Positions 54,667 through 64,000 of a stretch of DNA of 64,000 nt are shown piece by piece (the first letter of the stretch is position 1; each line of letters opens with the position of its first letter). The DNA is from Diplosphaera chodatii. Lineage: Eukaryota; Chlorophyta; Trebouxiophyceae; Prasiolales; Stichococcaceae. The position numbers and the translations under genes are program-made. The notes under the pieces were generated by a model that searched no databases, was not told where the DNA came from, and saw only the letters and a list, made by a program, of their open reading frames with translations. The stretch lies in contig JAALGY010000001.1 in assembly GCA_032358165.1 (NCBI GenBank), positions 744,001 through 808,000 on the forward strand, given 5' to 3'.

Positions 54667-57600
54667 TCATTCAGAGGGCGTGTCTTGCTGGCAGATGAGG
54701 GTGCAATTGTGATGTGCAGAAAAGCAACCTGCAGGGCGTCGCCACCGGAACAGCGGCGCCAACTTCTCGCGAATAACGCCACTCGATGCCAGCAGCAGCA
54801 GGTAAGTGATGCTTGCAAACACAAGGCCTGCATGATGATCATTCGAAGACGGCTTGCGGACCATCACTGTGAATGGCAGCGCACGTGCAATCGTGTGCCA
54901 GAGAACGTGTTGTTCAAACCACATTCTTGCAAACCAACAGCTGCTTCGAGGCTCGAGGGGTTACTGCATGCTACCTCAACGGCATACATGATTGCGCTAC
55001 TCACTGCAGACAACGACGGCAAGGACGTCGCCCCAGAAGCGGTGCGCCTGGAAGCCGAACTGCTTCAGCACGCCCTCGCCGCTCACGCGCAGCGTTGGCA
55101 GTACTGTCGAGTTGAGGGGGCTGGTGAAGAAGAAGGGCGTCGGCGCATTGTGGAACTCGTTGATCTGCGCGTAGGGTTTGACAGTGTCAACCTCACTTGG
55201 CATCAGATCCCTACTGTTATAGGCTGCCAGGCCATGTAACGCACAGTGGGGACAGATCAGGGCACAGCAGTCGGTGCGCTGATCAGGGATGCTCCTGGAT
55301 CTTCTGGTCGTCAGACCAGCAGCAGCACAGCTCAGATCAGCAGATGGACATGCGAGACGGACCGCAAGACCCTCGTAGGCATAGTTGAAGTAGGATGCTG
55401 CAGCCGCCCAAGATGCGGCGGCTGGCACCTGAGACGAGGACCATGCAAACCATCAGCTAACAAAGCATCTGTTGGACCCTGGTCTTGTACATTTACACAT
55501 GTGATGACATCATGCGATAGCCACTTGTGTAATCACCTGGTCCTTATTCAGCATGAAGCCGCCAAACAGCAGAGACGCCATGATGGCAAGGCTGCCAACA
55601 GTGTTGGCTGCTGCATCAGACGGCGTTGCAGCGCCGATCATCATTGCCATTGTCGCCGCCGCAATGTTGGCCCACACCAAAATCACTGCACACATTGGTG
55701 ACATCTCCTAGATCACTATCAAAGCATTTTGAACATCACCATGTGTGCGACAACCAGCCCCTGAATGTGCGTTCTGATCACAGCACGGCAGCACTGCGCC
55801 AAGGGAGTGCAGATGCAGGCAAGCCGGCCACATCAGCATGCCACTGCAGATGAGACTTGCTCAATGAAATCCGAAACTCACATAGGAAGGCGAGCACGCA
55901 GGTGGCGCAGCCAGCGTGCAAGCCAATCGCCCAGTAGGAGAACAGCGCAAAGAAGGCCGGCGGCGCCACACGCAGCGGGACCAGGTCGAAGGCCACCGTC
56001 GCCAGGAAGTAGGCGTTGGTGCCGTACACGCCCGACTCACGCTCCCTGCAGAGGCAATGACATCACAAGTGTATTGTGCACAGCAACAGGCTGGGATACT
56101 GCAGCAGCACCAAGGGGAACGTGCGGTTCCTGCGATGTTAGCACGCTATGTCTATACTGACTTGCTAGATAGGGGGAAATTTGGGGAAACTTGGGGGAAA
56201 CTTGGGGGGTATGGCTGTGCAGGACTACTGCATCAGCTGCAGCTGGGAAGCCTCCACCCCGCTTTCCCAAGCCTGTCAGCAGGCTGTTGAAGTGCTGGAA
56301 GGTTGTTCTCAAGCTTGATTGAAGCCGTCACATACAAAGATAGGTAAGTCACAGCGAAAGATACCTGTGGAACAGCAGGCCCTCCTGGCGCCACACCGGC
56401 AGCGAGCCCAGCGCCATCATCGACAGGTACAGCAGCATGAAGAACAGGCAGCCCAGCCTGCAGATGTGGCAGAGCTGTGCATATAAGGTTCATGCTTCGC
56501 AAACTGGCATTCAGACCAACTGGATTGCAGTGACGAGCTTGGCAGGGCGTCCAGCAGCCACTGCCCATGACACAACCGCTGCAGTGCCATGAGGAATGCC
56601 CACATGCAGGCGCACTGCCTCGCATTTCACCATGCCTGCGGGGAACGTCGTTAGCCCGAGCATTGCGCACTAGCCAGCACACCTGCTCTGGATGCCGCCG
56701 GTCTCGAGGCCAGTTGCGTAGAAGGTGATGCCCAGCCCAGCCGCAGTCAGCATCGCCGCCACAAAGTTGAGCCTGCAGCAGGCGGGTCCAGGCAGGTATG
56801 CAAGGCAGCCAGAGTGTGCTGAGTATGCAGCGATTGTCCAGCAGGGCCCGACGCAGCATGCAGTGCACATCAACAGCCTGCACTTTGGGGGCTGCGGACA
56901 GAAACTGTCAGGGTGCTCACGCGATGAGGAAGGGCTGGCGGTAGGCGCGCCGCAGCAGCCGGCCGCCCAGCTGCAGCAGCTGCTGATCCAGCGGCGGCCG
57001 CGCCCGGGCCGGCGGCAGGGGCCACGGCGCCGACTGCAGTGACGCCGCCCACGCCAGATCGTCCGCCGCTGCCCTCGACCTGGCACAGCATGTGCGTGAT
57101 CAGACACAGCAACCCAGGACAACTCGGGACAGCAGCTCGGCACAAGGTGCAGCAGTGTGATTGGGGGGCACCACCTGCAAGCTGAACGCTAACCAACATG
57201 CTAGTGTCCACCTGACCTTCGTCTGGCGGACGAGCAGCTGCAACATGCAGCGCGCCATTCATCCTGCAGTTTCAGGCTGTTGTTGAGTGGTGACGAGGCA
57301 GGGCAGCGGCGGTCCTCACCCCTGGAACTCGGTCACCAGCTGCTCCACCTCGGCTGCGGGGGACTTGATGACCACGTCCAGCATGTGGTCCGCAATGCTG
57401 ATGTCCGGCGACGGCGGCGCATACCCCAGGGTCGCAAAGTGCGCCTCCGCATCCGCCACAGCACCAGCATACACAACCTGCGAAGCAAGCATCTGAAGTG
57501 GGTCAGCAGCAGTGCGAAATCATGTGCAGATCAGCACTTGAGCTGTTCCGGAGGGTGGCAGCACTGGCAGAGACACTGGCCAAGGCAGGCTGCTTCATGA

Positions 57601-60600
57601 TCTGTTCGACAGAGTCCACCTTGCCATATGCTACATCACGCATATGTTGACAGCTACAAGCACTTCAGACAGCATGGTAGCTGAGCTGCATGCATGCTGC
57701 CAGATCTTGCCACACCTGGCCACGCCCAGAGAGCAGCAGCACGCGGTGCATCAGCCGGAACACGTCGGGGCGCGGCTGGTGGATCGTCAGGACCACGCCC
57801 ACCCCGGAGGCCGCCAGCCCCGCCAGGATGTCCACCACCTTGGCCGCATTGCTGCTGTCCAGGCCTGCGGCAGACGGCGACGCACTGTGGGAACACAGCC
57901 CCTGGCCCACAATGAACGGCACTCCCACAAGCGAGGCCATGCTGTCTGAAAGCTTGGCAATCCGCTGCAACCCCGTTATATGCCCCTGTATCCGGGGACC
58001 TGGATGAGACTACCGATGCACCACCGAGGTGTTTTGCAACATGCATGGGTGATGCACAAGGTGCGTGCAAATGCAAGTGCACGGCGGTGCAGCCACAAGC
58101 TGGCGAGCGCTGACCTGTGGTGACCTCATCGCAGAACAGCAGCCCCGGGGCGGTCAGCAGCTCGGCGGCGATGGACACGCGGCGGCGCTCCCCGCCAGAC
58201 AGTCCCCGCACCCACGCGTCCCCGATGAAGCTGTGCGCCACCTTCTCCAGGCCCAGCTGCTCGATGACCTGCAGTCCCCAAGGTGCACCATTGGGAGGTG
58301 GTGACCAGGATGGCGGTGGCCACACTGTGTCCAGCGTTGAGTCCGCCTTGTGCCAAGCACACAGGCGTTCAGACCGACGTCTCCACACGTGAGCACAGCC
58401 TGAAACACCCGATCATGTCCCTCAGGCTGACACCTTGGCTCTTGCGCCAAATGATGCAGTGCTGACTACGGCAGGGCGATGAGGACGGTTGCTGCTGACA
58501 CCACACACTCAGCTGCAGCCACGCCGTGAGCGCTTGGCGCGTGCCCACCTGCCACACGCGGGCGCCCTGCGCCTCGGCGTCCGGTCCCGCCAGCCGCAGC
58601 GCTGCGTGGAAGGACAGGAACTCCCACACCGTCGAGGTGCCCGGCAGAACGTCGTCCTGCGGCACATACCCCACCACCGCCCGCACCTGCATCGAGGGTT
58701 TAGGGTTTAGGGTCTCCATGTGTTGCAGTTGCACCTCCGCTTCACCTTCTCGCAGGCCAGCCACCTACAAGACAGCTGGATGGTCGACTGCGGCAGGGGG
58801 CCCCTCGACATTGACAGGGTATGCACCGCACACCTGCGCGGGTGTGGCTCGGTGGCCGTTGAGGCAGATGACGCCGGCGACGCTGCTGCCTTGGCGCCGC
58901 CCCGACAGCACATCCAACAGCGTCGTCTTGCCAGCGCCTGCAGGCAAACAGGATGCAACCTTGCGGTGGTACGGCTGCAGCATGTGCAAAGACACTGATG
59001 CTCAGCGAGGGTCGGGGTGCCATCCAAGTGTGTCACACTGCAGCATCGAGCACACCTGAGGGCCCCAGGATGGCTGTCATGCAGGACGCGGCACGGCCTG
59101 CTCCAGCGGGCACCCCCGACACGCCAGACACGCCCCGCAGCACACGCTTCCGCTTGCCGCGCTGCCCCTGCAGGCACTCAGTGGAAGCATGGCAGTTCAG
59201 CCCCTGTCCTGCAGCTGTATGCAAGCTCCGGCCACCGAATATTCAGGGTGGGCTTTCTTAGTACTCCCGCTGGCCCGGACGCCTGCACAGCTTGCGGTTT
59301 GAGCCACTGGCGGCTGCAGTGGCAGCACCTTGGGCACGGAGCAGCTGACGCGTGACCAGGCGAGCACCACCGGCTGGTGGTGCGCTGCTGCTGCGGCTGG
59401 GAGCCCAGCTGCGCCTGCCGCTGCCGAGGCCTCGGCACCGCCTGCCAGATAATTCAAGGAGCGCCATCAGGACAGCACCTTGTGACTGCTGCAGCAACAT
59501 GTGTGTTGACAGTCAGTCGACCCGTCCACGCGGGATGCTGCAGTGTCACTGCCATGGCGCACCCTTGGACCAGTGCGAGACCTGGGCGGCCGACTTCTTC
59601 TTGTCAGCGGCAATGAGCATTGCAGCAATCACCACGATGTTGACGATTGCAAAGGCAATGGCGCCAACCACCAGCAGCTCCTCCAGGTTGGTCTTGTGCT
59701 CGTGGGGCACGGGGGCGGGCGGCGCGGGGCCGTCCGGCTCGTACAGGCAGGAGCCCGAGGTGCACTTCATGCCCAGGCTCGCCATGAAGCTGCCCTCCTG
59801 CAGGGCGGACAGTCCCACCACAATGCCGCTGGGTGCGTGACTGCGAGCCTTGGCGGTGGCATTCTGATATGCACGTTGACTTCGGAGAAGAAAGAGTCTC
59901 CATGGGGCCACGCGCAGCTCGCGTGCCGTGTCAGCACCCGATCCACACCAGTTTGCAGCGCCAAACCTGGTGCGGCAGGTGCAGGCGGTTGGCACGCGCC
60001 GATGCAGCGCACCTGGGAGATGTAGCACTGGAACTTGCGCGTGTCGTTGGCGGGCGTCGGCTCGCAGGCGAGGCGCACCGCCGTGCCGTTGGACGGCACC
60101 GCCAGCGGGTTGCAGCGGTGGCTCCACCACCTGACGTGAAAAATTTAACTCACAAAGTCACTGACATACGCTGGGGCGCAACACAGGGCCACCTGCCACT
60201 AGCCTTTTGGAGGTCTGTAGCAGGTGCACTTGTGGTCATTGCATTAGCTGAAGGCCAGGTACATGGTCGGTGATGGGCTGCAACAAGTGTGTGCATGGCT
60301 CCGCACTTGGCTGGCTCCTCGCCGGGGATCTTGGCGCAGGAGGTGCGAGCCCACCCCGGGCACCGCTCCACCCCTGCAGCACAGCCAGGCAGATGCTTGG
60401 TGGGTGGATTGCACATAATGGCGCTGCCCTTCATGTGCATGTCATCGGCACTGCTGAAAGCGCACGGTGTCGATCTATTGTTCCCAAAATGGGCTAAATG
60501 GCAAGCGCGACATGACCCACAGTTGGGCGGGCAGATGACTTGGGAGTTGTCGCAGCGCAGCGTCACGCAGTCGTCGCCCTGCAGGGGGGCGATGCAGTCG

Positions 60601-62406
60601 CCGGTGGCCCAGTGGCACCCCGTGAAGGTGCCCTCCCACACCACCGCGTACGCGTACTTGTACCGCTGCGCCGTGGGGCACACCTGCGGCGGCAGATCAC
60701 AGCAGCAACTGGCACGGCATCTTGCACTTCGGCTGCCGCCGGGCATCGAGCTGCAGCACCGTGTATGCAGCTGGGGTGGGCAGCAGCGTGGCATGATGCC
60801 TGCAACTGCCTGCGAGACAGCTCTGCCTGGGGGAGCGCTGGGTTGGTGGCCAGCTCACCACTTTGGTGCCGTGAGGCCCGGGGCAGTCGGTGGGGTGGGT
60901 GTCCTGCGACGGCATGCCCGCCCGCTCTATCAACCGCAGCGTCGCCGGCTCGCCTGTGCACCGCACGCCACTAGTTTCAGGGTAAGTGACGCAACGAAGA
61001 TGCGGCAACGAGCTGATCCCCTGGCTGTATGTCTGCTGTGTGGCATCGCAGCTGGCTTGTAGGGGCAGAGATGTGGCTGGTGTGCCAAACCACATGCTGC
61101 ACCTGTGCCGTTGGGGTACGCCACCGTGGCGTCCCAGTGGGTGTATGGCTGCTGGTTGCACGCCCACGCAGTGGACCTGCATTCAGCACCGAGGTTCACT
61201 CCCTAGCCTGGTATCGCCGTCTGACATTGTTTTACTTCGTTTTGGGGTGAATGCTGCGTTGCTGGGGCTGGGGTGCGCCACAGGTCCTTTCTACGCCTGG
61301 TGAGGCAGTCCTGCACGCCCCCAAAGGCAGCTCAGTGGCAGCTGCCGTGGCAGCTGCATGGCAGGCCATAGCAGACTCAAAGACACAATGACAATGAGGT
61401 GTCAACGAGCGGTCGACATGCTGCTGTGCCGCCGCCGCATGGCTGCCTGATCAACAGGCCATCATGCGGCACCTGCCGCCATGCAGCGGCCCCTGACTGG
61501 CGCTGCCAGCGGATGCGGCGGGGTGCACAGCGCACCTGTCACCCTTGGCTCCCGAGCACTCGCACGTGAGCCGCTTCTCGTGCGCGGCCTCAAAGGCAGT
61601 AGGAAGCAGCTGGTCCCAGGAGCATCCCGTCGCCGCGATGCGGTCGCCGGTCGCGGGGTCCGTCCACAGCGGGCACACGCCCTTGCCCTTGCACACTGCA
61701 TATGTGTGCGAGCAACATGCTTTGACGCCAGCAGCCTGCCATGGATGCAACCGTTACAACCAGTGATGGAAGCATGCAAGCATAGCGGCTGCATCTCGCA
61801 TCACCATGACAACCCTGCAACAGCTGCCTGCCGGCAGTGTGACAAGCAATTGAAATGGAGCTCTGCCAGCTCAGCTCACATGCATCGGATGAACAAGCAT
61901 GATGTGCTGGCCAGTGTCTGGAAACGACTCACAGCTGCAATCGATGCCGGCCCAGCCGTCTGGGCAGTCGCACTGCACGCAGTTGTTGTAGCGCTCGGGC
62001 TCCGACTGCGTGTAGTTGTCGGCGTGCAGCCGGCCGCCGTTCTTGCACAGCGGGTCGCCGTGCTGCAGCGAGTGCGGGCAGACTGCGCAGCAGCGCTGTC
62101 AACCTGAAGTGGGTGCAATGGCAGATGCCAGGCAACAGCAGAATGCACCAAATGACAAAGTCAGCAGTTTCTGGCTCCTCAGCCAGGTTAACATTTGCAG
62201 GCCCACGCTGTGCAGATGCGCAAGCTTGACGCTGTCCCGGGCTCACTCTTCTGCAAGTCCGCATCGCTGGGGGGCTTATAAGGGCGCGGCGGCGGCGGCG
62301 CTGGCGCCTTGGCATGCACCGTCACTGCAGCCAGCGCAGTCAGCAGGCCAACCGCAGCCAGCCATCGGCTGGCTTGCACCGCCATGCTCCCTACCTTTGT
62401 CCCCAC
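54667..62406 (-). CDS. ABCG half-transporter with EGF-like, Cys-rich ectodomain
   Basis: Plant-type ABCG with an extra N-terminal lumenal or extracellular region, as in the Arabidopsis ABCG24/ABCG28 group. Exon 1 (62247-62406) gives a signal peptide (SRWLAAVGLLTALAAVTVHA). The next exon (about 61930-62085) is EGF-like: CPHSLQHGDPLCKNGG, then CVQCDCPDGWAGIDC. Further Cys-rich exons follow to about 59760, then a membrane span (VVGAIAFAIVNIVVIAAMLI, about 59600-59700) and KKKS. The ATPase has Walker A split by an intron (ILGPSG / [14 protein letters not shown], about 59080 and 58940), [36 protein letters not shown], Walker B LLFCDEVTTG and VVLTIHQPRPDVF. The membrane domain includes RLGCLFFMLLYLSMMALGSL, RESGVYGTNAYFLATVAFDL and MMIGAATPSDAAANTVGSLA. 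The last exon ends at 54667. Some ectodomain borders are approximate; the start could be 62385. Confidence 0.86.
56170..56212. repeat. Short G-rich tandem repeat in an ABCG intron
   Basis: Three to four imperfect units of the form GGGGGAAACTT follow one another in an intron of the second ABCG gene. It is on the strand opposite to transcription, so the pre-mRNA carries the C- and T-rich complement. Confidence 0.8.
58696..58712 (+). repeat. Interstitial TTTAGGG telomere-type repeat
   Basis: GGGTTTAGGGTTTAGGG, about two and a half units of the plant and green-algal telomere heptamer, sits inside an intron of the second ABCG gene. In plants such telo-boxes can bind Myb-type factors; here it may equally be a scar of double-strand break repair. 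Confidence 0.85.
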
Positions 62407-63368
62407 CCACAGCCGAAGCGGTGCACTACGGCAACCTGGACCCAGCGCGGGACACCCATGTTAGCACAATGCTCGTCTCTGCACGGCGTACGAGCTGGAA
62501 CGCCCTCTAGCCATGATACATGCACTTGATGCATCTGTCCCTCGAAACACTGTGCACACTTGCCGGGTTTATAGGCTAGAGTAGGCGCTAGGCGTTGCAC
62601 GACGCTGGTGTGGTGCTCTAGCAGCCCTGTCTCATAGCCAGACGAGCAGCGCTGGGCATGTCTTCACTTTGCAGGGCTGGTGAGTTGTGTTGCAATTGTC
62701 CAACAATCCCAACCCACGCAATGAGCTGCAGTTACTACATGCTACGTCTGCACAGTGCATGCGCTGCCCATCAATGAGATGCGATGCGCATGTCATGAGC
62801 GCGTCACATGTGACACTCAGTACACACCGAGTGCATCAGGAGAACACGGTGTCATCGCTTTGCTGGTTTCGGTCCTGCAGGAGGCCCTCAAATCGTGCAG
62901 GGGTCTTGGTGAGCACAGGGTTTCCACAGGGGGTACGCAATCACTGCAGGGCCTTCTTGGCAGGCGCGCTGGCCAGATGCAGGCCTTACGCCCGGTCGAG
63001 AATGCCGATGAGTCTCGGAGGTTGCGACTGAATGCTCAGAAATCATACAACGTGCAAACAAGCACACGGGGCACAACGGCGTATGGCTGCCGACAGTTGT
63101 GTGCAGCAAGCGAACGTAGCATCTGGCAGACCTCACGAACTCGTTGTGTGTCTACACTTCACTGTGAAGAGTGTGACGAATATCTGTTCTTATGTGAATT
63201 TTCCATGGTCTGCTGCCACTTTTGGTTTTTAATCAGATCATTGCAGCGTTGATGACAGCAGCGCAACGGCGCCAGCGCCATGGGTGACAGCTACCCTCAG
63301 CAGCGCAAGATGGCTCAGAGTGTTCGTACACAAAAAAATTTGAGTGCCTGCATTAGGACGCGGTGTTG
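62407..63368. other. Divergent intergenic region at the right end
   Basis: About 960 bp between the ABCG start and the start of the last gene. Open frames exist but none has a motif or convincing codon pattern. Both promoters should lie here. Confidence 0.4.
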
Positions 63369-64000
63369 ATGAACATGCAAGAGTTCCCAGGGGGGATTAA
63401 TTCTTCGCAGCACTTGCCGCTGCACAGCAGCGACACTGTCTCAGTGGGAGCAGCTGCATCAGCGCGCTACTTGAGCTACGATCGGGCGAAGCACAAGATG
63501 GATGGCCATGGTATTGGGCTGTCTCTCTTTTCGGCCGATGGCACTGCTGCTCCCAGACCGTTACAACTATATGCGAGCGGTAGCAGCGGCGAGGGTGACA
63601 GCACGCCATTGCATGTCTCAGCCGATCAAGCCACATCCGAGCACCAGGCTCGGCCAGCTCAGGATCAGCAGTACCAGCCCATTATGACGCCTCGTGGTCA
63701 TCGGGATGTCTCCACAGCATCCTGGGACAGTCGGCCGTCCACGGCTGGGGCACAGCAGATGGTGCCAGCTACCGCATTGGCAACACCACACGGTCAGCAG
63801 CGGGTGAGTGCCAAAACATGCCATCCGCAGCGACAGCTGCTACTTCCTTGAATCATTGACACATAGTACTGCAGCATGGCAGCAGACCCTCCATGCTAAC
63901 ACTCCTCAACCTGTCGTTGTACATGGCGTAGGGAATGCCCAGCACCCATGGGCGCCCAAAGTCATCATGGGGCACACCACTCTTTGTGTCAAGGACAGTG
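63369..64000 (+). CDS. Unrecognised gene, 5' part, cut by window edge
   Basis: Exon 1 (63369-63803) starts MNMQEFPGGINSSQHLPLHS and encodes about 145 residues rich in Ser, Ala, Gln, Thr and Pro, with SYDRAKHKMDGHGIGLSLFS in the middle. It ends at a CGG|GTGAGT donor. Exon 2 begins at 63932 after a GTAG acceptor, stays in frame (GMPSTHGRPKSSWGTPLFVS) and runs off the window. The sequence looks intrinsically disordered, as in the N terminus of a signalling or regulatory protein such as a kinase or transporter, but no domain has been reached yet. Confidence 0.5.

Overview
The window is nuclear DNA from a green alga, most likely a trebouxiophyte-like chlorophyte, though genus level is inference. 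It is GC-rich and gene-dense. Genes carry many short GT-AG introns, with acceptors mostly ending in TGCAG. The gene set is plant-like: a stand-alone molybdopterin molybdenumtransferase, a probable thylakoid membrane protein, plant-type ABCG half-transporters with cysteine-rich ectodomains and an Agenet-domain chromatin remodeler. Every gene recognised here is split, so I assembled gene models by hand from splice sites, reading phase and family motifs. For several genes all exon lengths close in frame, which is strong internal support.

Layout, left to right. 1-2.0 kb: minus-strand exons of an unrecognised gene cut by the window edge. 2.0-4.4 kb: repetitive sequence with no gene resolved. 4.4-8.2 kb (-): a coiled-coil protein with a Ser/Pro-rich head. 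8.7-11.6 kb (+): cytosolic tryptophanyl-tRNA synthetase. 12.1-18.0 kb (+): organellar, bacterial-type leucyl-tRNA synthetase. 18.3-19.1 kb (-): a 139-residue probable thylakoid protein. 19.8-21.6 kb (+): spindle checkpoint MAD2. 21.9-25.8 kb (-): CNX1E/MoeA. 26.3 kb (+): a 67-residue membrane protein. 27.2-35.9 kb (-): a SNF2 remodeler of about 1,250 residues with Agenet segments at the N terminus and a PHD module at the C terminus. 36.7-38.5 kb (-): an unrecognised 301-residue multipass membrane protein. 40.3-42.3 kb (-): a secreted single-domain fasciclin protein. 42.8-45.5 kb (-): a membrane-anchored purple acid phosphatase. 46.4-49.0 kb (+): the HSP90 co-chaperone AHA1. 49.3-54.5 kb and 54.7-62.4 kb (-): two ABCG transporters in tandem, one with an EGF-like ectodomain. 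63.4-64.0 kb (+): the start of an unrecognised gene.

The genes are mostly unrelated housekeeping functions (translation, mitosis, molybdenum cofactor, chromatin, protein folding), as expected for a nuclear locus; there is no operon logic. The meaningful neighbourhoods are the adjacent TrpRS and LeuRS genes and the tandem ABCG pair only 122 bp apart. No rRNA, tRNA, CRISPR or transposon was recognised. The most interesting items are the remodeler's domain architecture with a motif repeated on both sides of its ATPase, three introns with GC donors, and the two small or medium membrane proteins of unknown family.
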